From positions 1-53,272 of the forward strand of contig NZ_JAUXOV010000066.1 of the NCBI RefSeq assembly GCF_030684215.1: a stretch of 53,272 nucleotides of DNA, in the 5' to 3' direction. This document shows, piece after piece, positions 33,661 through 42,138 of the stretch. Origin of the DNA: Pseudotabrizicola sp. Its GTDB lineage: Bacteria > Pseudomonadota > Alphaproteobacteria > Rhodobacterales > Rhodobacteraceae. The position numbers and the translations under genes are program-made. Below the pieces are notes generated by a model, which had not been told where the DNA came from, ran no database searches, and was given only the letters and a program-made list of their open reading frames with translations. Position 1 is the first letter of the stretch. Every line of letters begins with the position of its first letter.

Positions 33661-35346
33661 GTGGCCGCCCTGTTGGCGCATGACCCAGCCGGTCTCGGAA
33701 GTTTCATATCGATGACGTCCGGCGAAGCGCATGCCTCGGATGAAGCGTGGGCCAAGGCGACGCGTACCGCGCGCGAGTTGGACCGGATTCTTGACGGAGC
33801 GGCGCCGGTGCGTGAGGCCGTGATGCGCGCGGCATCCGAGCTGCGGCTCTCGACACGCCAAGTCTACAACTATCTGGCGCGGTATCGGGAAGAGCGCAGG
33901 GTATCGTCCCTTCTGCCGCGAAGGAGTGGAACAAGACAACCAAGGATCAACCCCGCAGTCGAGAACATCATCGCGGTGACCCTGCGGGAGATGTGGTTGC
34001 GCCCGGAGCAGCCGGACCTTGCACCGATCGTTGAAGAGATCCGCACCCGCTGCGCAGAGGAAGGGCACACTCCACCCGCCTATGTCACTGTCGCCCGGCG
34101 GATCCCCATTCTGTTCGCCCCGGAAGAAATTGCCCGCCGCCGCCTGTCGGATGGTAAACACCTGCACCGGCTGAAGGCGCGACCGGGCTACATCCGGGCT
34201 AACCACGCGCTCGACGTTGTCCAGATCGATCACACGCCGGCAGACATCCAATTTGTTGAGGTGATTGATGACCACGGTGTCTTCGTTGGTCGTCCCTATC
34301 TGACCATCGCTGCAGATGTGGCCACGAGCGCGATCATCGGCTTCTGCCTGACCCTCGAGCGGCCGTCACGACTGTCTGTCGCGCTTTGTCTGGCGCACGC
34401 GATGTGCTGCAAGATTGACTGGCTGGCAGAACGCGGTATCGATCATGCTTGGCCGATGCACGGTCGCCCGAAGCAAATCGTCGTCGATTCCGCCAAGGAG
34501 TTCCAGAGCAGCACCTTCAGCAGAGGATGCGCGGACTATGGCATCGCCATACGCATGCGGAACAAGGGCACCGTGCATCGGGGCGGAGTCGTGGAACGCC
34601 TGCTTGGGAAAGTGAACACCGCGCTACGCGCCTTGCCCGGCAAGACGGGGCGTTCCATCGCGGATCGGGGCGACTATGCCTCGGAAGCGCGGGCACGGCT
34701 CAGCTTCGCGGATCTTGAACGCTGCATCGCGCTCGCGATCATCGACCACAACCTGAGCCAGAATGCGCGCAGGCTGACCGTTCCGGCGAAAGAGTGGGAA
34801 GATCGGTTCCAGCCGAAGGACCGGCCTATCGATGCGCCTGTCGATGTGCTGCTGAATTTCCTGCCACGCAAGACGCGGAAAATTTCACCTCAGGGCATCA
34901 GTCTCTTCGCCATCGACTATTTCGAGCCCTGGCTTGGCCCGCTGGTTGCGCGTCGTGACCGGCTGGAGCCGCTCGATCTGTGCTATGATCCTCGCGACAT
35001 CAGCCATGTCTACGTCAAGGATCCGGATACGCAGGCCTGGCGGCCGGTCAGGCGACGGGACGGACTGGCCGAGCCGATCACGCTTTGGCAGCACCAGGCG
35101 GATCGACAGCAGCGGCGTGAAATCCAGCGGCGCCCTGTGCAGGAGGCATCAGCCATCCGACGCGAAATCGCAGCCACTGCTGCCGCCGCCAAAACCCCCA
35201 AAAGCCGGTTGAAGGAGATGACCCGCGCCCGGCATGCCACCGAGGCAAAGAAGCCTTATGCCGACTTCGCCGCGCCTTCCGTCCCGACCCAAGAAAAGCT
35301 CGATCCGGATCGCCCTCGGCGGGTCTTCCCTGTCGAGGATTGGTAG
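33661..35346 (+). CDS. tniA: TniA transposase (Tn5053/Tn7-like, DDE)
   Basis: A 561-aa DDE transposase of the TniA/TnsB/Mu group. An amino helix-turn-helix (LRLSTRQVYNYLARYR) precedes the catalytic core with Asp in VVQIDHTPADI, Asp in IVVDSAKEFQS and Glu in RGGVVERLLGKVN. The Mu transposase beta-barrel domain follows (IDAPVDVLLNFLP) and a basic tail ends RRVFPVEDW. The GTG at 33661 gives the longest form; ATG 33712 (MTSGEAHASDEA) may be the real start. It is followed by TniB (1-bp gap) and TniQ as in mercury and integron-type Tn402/Tn5053 transposons, but no resistance cargo is beside it. Confidence 0.92.
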   Translation: MAALLAHDPAGLGSFISMTSGEAHASDEAWAKATRTARELDRILDGAAPVREAVMRAASELRLSTRQVYNYLARYREERRVSSLLPRRSGTRQPRINPAVENIIAVTLREMWLRPEQPDLAPIVEEIRTRCAEEGHTPPAYVTVARRIPILFAPEEIARRRLSDGKHLHRLKARPGYIRANHALDVVQIDHTPADIQFVEVIDDHGVFVGRPYLTIAADVATSAIIGFCLTLERPSRLSVALCLAHAMCCKIDWLAERGIDHAWPMHGRPKQIVVDSAKEFQSSTFSRGCADYGIAIRMRNKGTVHRGGVVERLLGKVNTALRALPGKTGRSIADRGDYASEARARLSFADLERCIALAIIDHNLSQNARRLTVPAKEWEDRFQPKDRPIDAPVDVLLNFLPRKTRKISPQGISLFAIDYFEPWLGPLVARRDRLEPLDLCYDPRDISHVYVKDPDTQAWRPVRRRDGLAEPITLWQHQADRQQRREIQRRPVQEASAIRREIAATAAAAKTPKSRLKEMTRARHATEAKKPYADFAAPSVPTQEKLDPDRPRRVFPVEDW

Positions 35347-35347
35347 G

Positions 35348-36229
35348 GTGCCGGATCACCTCATGCCCGCCATAATCCCGCTCTTGCAGGCCGATGACGC
35401 AGTGCGGATCGCCCATGTTCGCGCGCCGCGCTGGATCAGCCATCCGGCCGCCGGCGCGGCGCATGACGCGATGCGACTGCTGCTCGAGCGACCGCCATCG
35501 CTGCGCCCACGCGGTTTGCTGCTTGCCGGTCCCTACCACAACGGCAAGACCATGATCGCCGAACGCTTCGCCATCGAACATCTGCGTACCGCCGACCAGC
35601 AAAAGGTGTGGGTGATCCAGACCCGGGAAGGTGCAGGCCTGTCGCATTTCTATGCCAGCATCCTGTCCGGATTGCGCGCGCCACAAGCCGCGGGCTGGCG
35701 CAGCCTGTCCCGCGCCGGCGATCAGGTCGATCATCTTCTGGAGCGCCTGAAGCCGCGCCTTTTGATCTTCGACGAGTTCCACAGCGCATTGCGCGGGCGG
35801 CGCCAGGATGTGAAGGCCATCTTCTCGTTCTTGCGGCGGATCGCACGGGTGCATGACATCTCACCCGTCCTTGTCGGCGAAATCGCGATCTACGATGCGG
35901 TGCATGACACCGACGAAATGGGCTCACGTTTCGATACGATCCCCATTCCACGATGGGCGTATGACGAGGAATTCGCGACGCTTCTCGACAGCCTGGAAGC
36001 CAGTCTGCCGCTCGCCGACACCTCCGATCTGTCGCGCGAACCCTTGGCGAAGATCATCCATGATCTGTCAGAGGGGCTGATCGGCGAGGTTGTCGAGATC
36101 GTCACCCGTGCCGCAGTGGCGGCAATCTCGCGCGGTGAGGGCCGGATCACGGGCGCAACCCTGTGGGACCTCGGCTATGTGCCTCTCTCGAGGCGCCGTA
36201 ATTCCGCTTTGCGTCACGATATGACATGA
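35348..36229 (+). CDS. tniB: TniB AAA ATPase of transposition
   Basis: A 293-aa AAA+ protein from a GTG start right after the tniA stop; ATG 35363 is an alternative. Walker A is AGPYHNGKTMI and Walker B LLIFDEFHSAL, both typical of TniB/TnsC. In related transposons TniB chooses the target and activates the TniA transposase. The end of the gene overlaps tniQ by ATGA, which shows one transcript. Confidence 0.92.
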   Translation: MPDHLMPAIIPLLQADDAVRIAHVRAPRWISHPAAGAAHDAMRLLLERPPSLRPRGLLLAGPYHNGKTMIAERFAIEHLRTADQQKVWVIQTREGAGLSHFYASILSGLRAPQAAGWRSLSRAGDQVDHLLERLKPRLLIFDEFHSALRGRRQDVKAIFSFLRRIARVHDISPVLVGEIAIYDAVHDTDEMGSRFDTIPIPRWAYDEEFATLLDSLEASLPLADTSDLSREPLAKIIHDLSEGLIGEVVEIVTRAAVAAISRGEGRITGATLWDLGYVPLSRRRNSALRHDMT

Positions 36230-37236
36230 GGTTTGGGCCGACCGAGATATCCGTCACATCTGCAGAGCGGTATGAAAGTGTGGCGGGAAGCCGTTGGCCA
36301 GTGAGCATTATGCCCGCACCAGGTGAACTTCTGTCGAGTTGGCTGCACCGCCTCGCCTACGCGAACGGCATACCTCCGCACTATTTTGGCACGCTTCTCG
36401 GAGCGCCGGGTGAGAACTGGTCGGCGCGGCTTGATCGGGCGTTGCCCGATCGCATCCTGCAGTTTCTGCGAGAGCATACCCACATACCCTTGGAAGACAT
36501 CGCGGCTCTGACCATTGCTCCTGACCCCTTGGCCCGGTTGCGTTTGCCCCTGCGGGCATCGCCTCAGCAGAGTTGCGCACCAAAGACGCAGGCGACCTGG
36601 CTGCAATTCTGCCCGGCCTGTCTGGCGGAAGACGAAACGCCCTATTTTCGCCGAGACTGGCGCCTCGCGACACGCGTTTCTTGCTTTCGCCACAGCTGCC
36701 GACTTCGGGACAGGTGCCCATCCTGCGGACAAGGATTGGCTCCGTTCAGCCAGAAGCGTCTTGTGCCGCATCAGATCTGCGCCTGGTGCGGCGCGGCCCT
36801 CTGCAAACGCATCCGTCCTGCCACCAATGGGGTTCGGCGTCTTGAGCGTCTGATCGACGATCTGCTTCGTCTGCAGGCATCAGGGCATCGAATGGCAGAG
36901 GGGCGATCACTCCCGGACCTTCTTGGATCAGCCTGCTTTCAATTTAGTCGACGGCCAATGTCCATCGCGCGCCTCTCTCATCGGGATCGCTATCAGCTGT
37001 TTCAGAAATTGGCGGAAGGGCGGTCGACGCCGTTCGAAAAGAGAAGAAGTTCCGCGATTATCTATTGGAAACGCGTCGTTCAGGCTGCGCCAGCTTGGAG
37101 CGGACTGGTCACATCTTTCAGCGATGCCGTCCTGCCTCGGCCCAAAGCTGGGCCTTGCTCTACCACCGCTGGCCCGCATTTGGCGGATCTCGTTCAGGCG
37201 GCCGCGCGGCTCGATCAGCAGCGGCAAGCGCTGTAA
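36226..37236 (+). CDS. tniQ: TniQ family protein
   Basis: A 336-aa TniQ-family protein. The amino part has the family start (MPAPGELLSSWLHRLAYANGI). Zinc-finger cysteines are visible: CPACL with CFRHSC, then CPSCG and CAWCG. The last third is basic and not conserved. TniQ proteins help target selection, in CRISPR-linked relatives through Cascade; here no cas gene exists. It ends 17 bp before the convergent ScpB gene. Confidence 0.88.
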   Translation: MRFGPTEISVTSAERYESVAGSRWPVSIMPAPGELLSSWLHRLAYANGIPPHYFGTLLGAPGENWSARLDRALPDRILQFLREHTHIPLEDIAALTIAPDPLARLRLPLRASPQQSCAPKTQATWLQFCPACLAEDETPYFRRDWRLATRVSCFRHSCRLRDRCPSCGQGLAPFSQKRLVPHQICAWCGAALCKRIRPATNGVRRLERLIDDLLRLQASGHRMAEGRSLPDLLGSACFQFSRRPMSIARLSHRDRYQLFQKLAEGRSTPFEKRRSSAIIYWKRVVQAAPAWSGLVTSFSDAVLPRPKAGPCSTTAGPHLADLVQAAARLDQQRQAL

Positions 37237-37252
37237 AAATTCCCGGTGAGTT

Positions 37253-37849
37253 TCAGGCGCGCGCGGCCAGCCCGGCATCATTCAGCTGTTCAGGATCCGG
37301 CAGGTCCCGCAAGCTCTCCAACCCGAAGGCCGCGAGGAACGCGTCTGTGGTGACGAAGGTATAGGGGGCACCACGACGCGGCGCGCGCGGCCCAGTTCCA
37401 ATCAGACCGTGTGCATGGAGCCGCCCGATCAGGTCCCGACCGATCTCCTTGCCGAAGATGTCCTTCAGCCCATCGCGCGTGATTGGCTGATGGTAGGCGA
37501 TGGCCGCCAAAATCGCGACGTCGAACTCGTTCAGGTCCAGCAACTGGTCCCCGACATCCGCTGCGGAGCGGATCGCAGGCGCGTAAACAGACCGCGTCCG
37601 GAACATCCACCCCCCTGCGACCATGGCAATCTCGAACGCCCGCCCTTCTAGATCGGCGGCAAGATCCTCGATCAGCAGATCAACCGAGGTCGCCTGCCCC
37701 ACTATGCGCGCCAGATCCTCGCGCGGTACAGGCGAGGCAGAGGCAAACAGTACCGCCTCGATCCGCCGCATCCATTCGCGCCAGCGCAGCTCCGGCGGCA
37801 GGTCGGACAACTCGCGGTCAAATTCAGGCTCGGAGCGATCCTTGGCCAT
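37253..37849 (-). CDS. scpB: ScpB-family protein (SMC-Scp complex subunit)
   Basis: A 198-aa protein with the two winged helices of ScpB: RRIEAVLFASASPVPREDLARIVG and LNEFDVAILAAIAYHQPITRDGL, followed by LHAHGLIGTGPRAPRRGAPYTFVTT. The chromosomal protein binds ScpA and SMC in chromosome condensation, but no scpA or smc gene is in the window, so this copy serves a plasmid role or uses the host's partners. The start at 37849 lies 2 bp after the DUF1403 stop, so the two are coupled. This pairing of ScpB with DUF1403 is a familiar plasmid arrangement in Rhodobacteraceae and sphingomonads. Confidence 0.87.
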   Translation of the reverse strand: MAKDRSEPEFDRELSDLPPELRWREWMRRIEAVLFASASPVPREDLARIVGQATSVDLLIEDLAADLEGRAFEIAMVAGGWMFRTRSVYAPAIRSAADVGDQLLDLNEFDVAILAAIAYHQPITRDGLKDIFGKEIGRDLIGRLHAHGLIGTGPRAPRRGAPYTFVTTDAFLAAFGLESLRDLPDPEQLNDAGLAARA

Positions 37850-37851
37850 CG

Positions 37852-38736
37852 TTACACCCCGTAGAGCCGGAAGGTGTCGCGGCCAGTCAGTTCGCGCACA
37901 GCGCCGAGATCGACCAGCCGGTCGCAGAGCCGCCGCGCCGCGCGGTCCGGCAAAGGCAAGACTGAGGGAGCGACCGCGTCCTGTTTCAGGAATATCTCGA
38001 CGGCGTCGGCCGCCCCCTTGGCCCGAAGCTTTGGTGCGACCGCCTTCAGATGCGCCGCCCGGCGCGCGAGGTTGGTGGAGAGACGCACGGCCTCGGCCGC
38101 CGATGACACGAGCGCCCGATGACAGGCGAGCTTCAATTCGTCGCCTTGCTTGCGCAGGTCGGCACGTTTCAGGCCAGCCGCCAGCAGCGGCACGACATGA
38201 TCCCAACCAAGCGCCTGGGCGAGTGCAGCATCCGCGAGGATCAGCGCAGCTTCGTCAGCACGTGGCGCCTCGCGCAGAACAGCTTCCAGCACCAGTGCTG
38301 CTCGTTTGACCGGCGCCCCCACCCCCGCATCGAGCCACGTCGCGATCTGGCCCGGCTCGAAGGCCGACAAGGCTCGGCCCAGAGCCTTGACCGCCACCGG
38401 CCGCTCCACCGCGCGCCGCCAGATCAGATAGGTTTCACCTGCCGGTCCGGGTAGATCGCCGGGACGCAGAAGGTGCGCTGCATCGCGCAGTTCCCCTGCC
38501 CGCTCCCGTCGGCCAGAAAACGCAACACAAGCCTCAGCTGCGCACAGCGCGAGCCGCTCCCGCAACAAGGCTTGGGGCACCTCCGCGCATCCCAGCACAA
38601 CATGCAAGTGGTTCAACGCAGCGCCCGACAAAAACGCCACATCTTCAAGGGTTTCAACCCGTGCCGAGGTGACCCAGGCGGGCATCCGGGGTAGAGTGTC
38701 TGTGTCGATGGAGTGTTCCGGTCGGGCAAATGTCAT
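37852..38736 (-). CDS. DUF1403 family protein
   Basis: A 294-aa protein. Family pattern: VETLEDVAFLSGAALNHLH, then LRERLALCAAEACVAFSGRRE, and a closing winged-helix-like part RAARRLCDRLVDLGAVREL ending TFRLYGV. The family is of unknown function and occurs mostly on plasmids and mobile DNA of alphaproteobacteria. It is transcribed with scpB and diverges from a recombinase gene whose promoter region has a palindrome. The C-terminal RELTG..TFRLY resembles the DUF1612 protein end, so the two may bind related DNA or proteins. Confidence 0.85.
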   Translation of the reverse strand: MTFARPEHSIDTDTLPRMPAWVTSARVETLEDVAFLSGAALNHLHVVLGCAEVPQALLRERLALCAAEACVAFSGRRERAGELRDAAHLLRPGDLPGPAGETYLIWRRAVERPVAVKALGRALSAFEPGQIATWLDAGVGAPVKRAALVLEAVLREAPRADEAALILADAALAQALGWDHVVPLLAAGLKRADLRKQGDELKLACHRALVSSAAEAVRLSTNLARRAAHLKAVAPKLRAKGAADAVEIFLKQDAVAPSVLPLPDRAARRLCDRLVDLGAVRELTGRDTFRLYGV

Positions 38737-38814
38737 GACTGAAGCCTAAACCATCGCGGCGCTTTTCTCCAGAAAATAGCACAGAAAACGCCTCACTCTA
38801 TCTTTTGCCATAAT

Positions 38815-38839
38815 GTCCGATAACCTTGCGTTATCGGAC
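38815..38839. promoter_or_regulatory. perfect 9-bp inverted repeat before recombinase gene
   Basis: GTCCGATAA at 38815 and TTATCGGAC at 38831 with a 7-bp spacer; outward one more base pair fits after a mismatch. It lies 11 bp before the recombinase ATG and 78 bp from the divergent DUF1403 start. It may be an operator or a recombination core site of the tyrosine recombinase. Confidence 0.55.
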
Positions 38840-38850
38840 GTAAAAATGAT

Positions 38851-40002
38851 ATGCTCAAAAACATGGGTAGTCTCACAACTAGCAGCACCAAAATCGAGGG
38901 TTTGGGCGGGTCGGAGTCCGAGATTTCGAGCTCAGCGTCCTATGACTCGTTGAACGGTGACGAACACGACGAGAGAACCTCTCGGGATCGAGCCTCAATC
39001 GCCCTGCCCGCCAATGTGGCCGGCTCCGGCGCGCTCGACCGGCTGATCGATACCGCCCGGGACTACGCTGAGGCCTCGACTGCTGGGAACACGAACAAGG
39101 CCTACGCCGCCGACTGGAAACACTTCACCCGCTGGTGCCGACTGAAAGGCACAGAACCTCTGCCCCCCTCACCCGAGATGATTGGACTTTATGTGGCTGA
39201 TCTGGCTGCACCAACCGGGAAGACCCCTGCCCTTTCGGTCTCCACGATCGAGCGTCGTCTCTCGGGGCTTTCCTGGAACTATAGGCAGCGCGGCTTCACT
39301 CTTGATCGCAAGAATCGCCACATCGCCACTGTTCTGGCTGGGATCAAACGCAAGCATGCGCGCCCGCCGGTTCAGAAGGAAGCTATCCTGCCTGAGGATA
39401 TCCAGGCCATGGTGGCCACCCTGCCCTACGATCTCCGCGGGCTCCGAGATCGGGCGATCTTGCTTCTGGGTTATGCAGGCGGCCTGCGCAGGTCGGAGGT
39501 GGTCAACCTCGACATACACAAGGATGATACACCGGACTCCGGCGGCTGGCTGGAGATCTTCGACAAAGGCGCGCTGCTCACGCTTAACGCCAAGACCGGG
39601 TGGCGCGAGGTCGAGGTCGGGCGCGGCTCAAGCGACCAGACCTGTCCCGTCCACGCGCTGGAGCAATGGCTACACTTTGCCAAGATCGGCTTTGGCCCAG
39701 TCTTCGTGCGCACCTCGCGGGACGGCAAAAGCGCCCTCGAGGCGCGCCTTTCCGACAAGCACGTCGCAAGACTGATCAAGGCAACCGTTCTTAAGAGTGG
39801 TGTCAGATCCGATTTGCCGGAAGCCAAACGGTTGGCAATGTTCTCAGGGCATTCCTTGCGTGCCGGGCTCGCCTCGTCGGCAGAGGTTGATGAGCGCTAT
39901 GTTCAAAAGCACCTAGGACATGCGTCGGCCGAGATGACCCGGCGCTACCAGCGCAGGCGCGACAGGTTCCGGGTGAACCTGACCAAAGCGGCAGGGCTGT
40001 GA
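38851..40002 (+). CDS. tyrosine recombinase/integrase
   Basis: A 383-aa site-specific recombinase. A poorly conserved serine-rich amino tail of about 55 residues precedes the core-binding SAM-like domain (STAGNTNKAYAADWKHFTRWC). The catalytic domain shows R213 (GGLRRSEV), H334 and R337 (HSLRAG), H357 (HLGH) and nucleophile Y366 (MTRRYQ). An ATG at codon 5 is another start. It may resolve plasmid dimers or move the neighbouring block. The palindrome just upstream is a candidate site. Confidence 0.9.
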   Translation: MLKNMGSLTTSSTKIEGLGGSESEISSSASYDSLNGDEHDERTSRDRASIALPANVAGSGALDRLIDTARDYAEASTAGNTNKAYAADWKHFTRWCRLKGTEPLPPSPEMIGLYVADLAAPTGKTPALSVSTIERRLSGLSWNYRQRGFTLDRKNRHIATVLAGIKRKHARPPVQKEAILPEDIQAMVATLPYDLRGLRDRAILLLGYAGGLRRSEVVNLDIHKDDTPDSGGWLEIFDKGALLTLNAKTGWREVEVGRGSSDQTCPVHALEQWLHFAKIGFGPVFVRTSRDGKSALEARLSDKHVARLIKATVLKSGVRSDLPEAKRLAMFSGHSLRAGLASSAEVDERYVQKHLGHASAEMTRRYQRRRDRFRVNLTKAAGL

Positions 40003-40026
40003 AGACCAGGAATCTTGAGGCGTTGG

Positions 40027-40057
40027 TGAAGCGCTAAGGTGAAATTCCAGCGCTTCA
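40027..40057 (+). terminator. hairpin after tyrosine recombinase
   Basis: TGAAGCGCT and AGCGCTTCA form a perfect 9-bp stem with a 13-nt loop, 24 bp after the stop codon. Only a weak T-run follows (GTTTC). Confidence 0.5.
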
Positions 40058-40058
40058 G

Positions 40059-40079
40059 TTTCAGCTTACTGCTTCAATT
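40059..40079 (+). repeat. 21-bp direct repeat, right copy
   Basis: TTTCAGCTTACTGCTTCAAT plus T; 19 of 21 bases equal the copy at 33620-33640, 6.4 kb away. The two enclose tniABQ, scpB, the DUF1403 gene and the tyrosine recombinase. Confidence 0.5.
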
Positions 40080-40422
40080 GAAATCGGGAGCTAAACGCGA
40101 CAACCAAAGATCATCCTCGGACGACTGTTCCGCCTCCTCAGCATCGAGGAAGAGAGCGTCAGAATCATCATGGAAGTCAGGTGCTTGAGGCTTCATATAT
40201 GCAAAATAATACTATTTTGCAGATTACCCAAGGGTTTTTTCAGAGTGTGCCCACGCTCCCTATATAGCACGCGCGGGCGATGGTCGGCGAGGGCTCTCTG
40301 ATCGCGCTCATTGTATGGAAACCAAGAGCTTTCCGGTAAGCAGCGCCAGAGATCGCGCCCTTGCATTCGTTTACAAACGGTCGTTTATTAGTGGTATCTG
40401 AAACTGCAAACGGCCTGTTTTG

Positions 40423-41313
40423 ATGCCCCTGATCGGCTATGCGCGCGTCTCAACCGAGGATCAGACCCCCCTGCCCCAGTCGCAGGCCCTGAAATCCGCA
40501 GGCTGCGTCGAGATCCACGAGGAGCAGGCCTCGGGCGGGAACCGCGCACGACCGGTGCTGGCGCGGGTGCTGGAGCGGATCGGCAAGGGCGACACGCTGG
40601 TGGTGGTGCGCATCGACCGTCTGGCGCGGTCACTCTCCCACCTCCTCGAGGTGATCGAACGGCTGGAGGCCAAGAGCGCCTTCTTCCGCTCGCTGACCGA
40701 TCCCATCGACACGTCGTCTCCGCAGGGCAAGTTCACTTTGCAGGTCTTGGGCGCCGCGGCCGAGTTCGAGCGCGCCCTGATCCGCGAACGCACCAAGGCC
40801 GGGCTGGCCAGCGCACGAACCAAAGGCCGGGTTGGCGGCAATCCGGGCCTGCGTGCCCGGGATCCAGCGGCTCTGCGCAAGGTGAGGCTGGCGCGGCAGG
40901 ACGGCTACATGAAACGCTTGAACGAGACGGCACAGGACTGGGTTCCCCATGTCCGTCGCCTGCGCCCCGACTTGGCCTGGGAAGACGTGGTACGCATCAT
41001 CAACGGCCCCCTGCCCCGCGATCGCCAGTGGACGCAAAGCCGCCTTTTGCGCGCCGTGAATGCCTATGTCGGCGATGGCTTTCTGCTCGAGACTGTGCTC
41101 GCCCGCGCCGGCCGCCGCGAGACCGACGACCGCCTGCCCGCCATCGTCGCCGCTATCAAGGGCGCGGACCCCGACATCACGCTTCAGGCGATTTGCACCC
41201 GGCTGGAGGCGATGCGCGAGCGCACGCCCCGCGGGCGGACAAGCTGGCAGCCGTCATCCGTGAAGATGCTGCTGGAGCGGGCGGAGAGGCTGGGCTTACT
41301 GCTCCAGAGGTAG
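40423..41313 (+). CDS. serine recombinase with long C-terminal extension
   Basis: A 296-aa serine recombinase of the resolvase/invertase group. The catalytic Ser10 lies in GYARVSTEDQ, and the conserved RIDRLARS and ERALIRERTKAG blocks follow. Residues 1-140 are a normal resolvase domain. The rest, about 150 residues, is longer than the usual 45-residue helix-turn-helix of Tn3 resolvases and has two possible helix-turn-helix parts (WEDVVRIINGPLP, WQPSSVKMLLERAERLG). TniR-like resolvases accompany tniABQ in Tn402 relatives, which fits. The palindromes upstream are the likely res site. Confidence 0.88.
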   Translation: MPLIGYARVSTEDQTPLPQSQALKSAGCVEIHEEQASGGNRARPVLARVLERIGKGDTLVVVRIDRLARSLSHLLEVIERLEAKSAFFRSLTDPIDTSSPQGKFTLQVLGAAAEFERALIRERTKAGLASARTKGRVGGNPGLRARDPAALRKVRLARQDGYMKRLNETAQDWVPHVRRLRPDLAWEDVVRIINGPLPRDRQWTQSRLLRAVNAYVGDGFLLETVLARAGRRETDDRLPAIVAAIKGADPDITLQAICTRLEAMRERTPRGRTSWQPSSVKMLLERAERLGLLLQR

Positions 41314-41404
41314 TCAGCAAAAGTGTTCCGTAAGCGTCCGGTCTGACCGCCCTGCTGCGATTTAAGAGTGTGAGAAAGTGTCCGCGATGGATAGAGGTAC
41401 TTCC

Positions 41405-41740
41405 GTGATGGCGTGGCGCGGCGGACGAAGCGGCTCTGGACGGATGACGAGAGCGGTCGATCTGTTTCCAGACGACTGCACCGGGTGTTTCGGTTGCGTA
41501 GGTTGCGCTGCGCTATGCGGTGAATGCCAATCTGATCTTCACATGGTTGCGTGATGCTCGCTATGCGCCGGAACAGGCACTGACAGTGTCCTCACCGTCG
41601 GAGTAACTGTTTCTGCCAGTACAGAGCGTCGCGGATGCGGGGCCAGCACCGGCAGCGCATGTCGTTTGGAACCTCATCGAGATCAAATTGGCGGACGGGC
41701 ACCGCCTGCGGTCAGCGACAGTTGTGTGTTCTCCCTCATC
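41405..41740 (+). pseudogene. IS66-family accessory protein (TnpA) remnant
   Basis: Joined over frames it reads TKRLWTDDE, ICFQTTAPGVSVA, LRYAVNANLIFTWLRDARYAP and NLIEIKLADGHRLR, the pattern of the helix-turn-helix protein that precedes the IS66 transposase. A frameshift near 41455 and stops (TAG near 41500, TAA near 41605) make it dead. TnpB and TnpC are missing. Confidence 0.65.
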
Positions 41741-42138
41741 TGAACCCTGACTGGGTTTGTTCTTGTCGAAGACTCCGCCGAATCGTCTACGCTTCAACAA
41801 AGGGGCTCGAACCCCGCATATTGATCGCGCATATGCTGTGGCGATGGGCGACGTTGCCTCTAGGCCAAAAGTGCCCAGCATGATAATTTATTGTTTGAAT
41901 TCATATTATTACGTTATTTTCTCGAGTCTTTGGATTAAGTCGCACCACCACATCCTGTAGCAGCTCGTCACGAAGGAACGACATGTCGGGCAGAATTTTC
42001 TTGATTGAGGGCAATGTTTGGTGCCATTCATAGGAAAAGAACGCTGCGCATGGTTTTTCAGGGTGCAGAGCGTTCAAAACGAAAAGCTGCGGTAGCGCGG
42101 CAAAGTGCGCTCCGTGAGGCCGGAGCAACGGGGGCAGT
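41741..42138. other. upstream region of repABC
   Basis: No gene recognised. The part 41880-41935 is very AT-rich compared with its surroundings and may hold the repA promoter. I looked for the 16-bp GTT-N4-GC-N4-AAC parS pattern of repABC plasmids here and did not find it. Confidence 0.5.

Larger units (their letters stand above)
40003..40422. other. non-coding region between two recombinases
   Basis: Contains, in order, a hairpin (40027), the right 21-bp repeat (40059), a 9-bp palindrome TGCAAAATA/TATTTTGCA at 40200-40221 with a 4-bp centre, and two overlapping palindromes, CGTTTACAAACG (40368) and AAACGGTCGTTT (40375), in front of the serine recombinase. The last pair is in the place where resolvase res sites lie. 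No gene seen. Confidence 0.6.

Noticed and set aside
36226-37236. TniQ as part of a CRISPR-associated transposon
   Set aside because: No cas genes and no repeat array in the window; tniABQ alone is the ordinary Tn5053/Tn402 set.
41790-41885. tRNA-like sequence on the minus strand (GGGGTTCGAGCCCC resembles a T arm)
   Set aside because: The T-arm-like hairpin at 41803-41816 has no matching acceptor stem, no clear anticodon arm and no CCA; only one arm fits.
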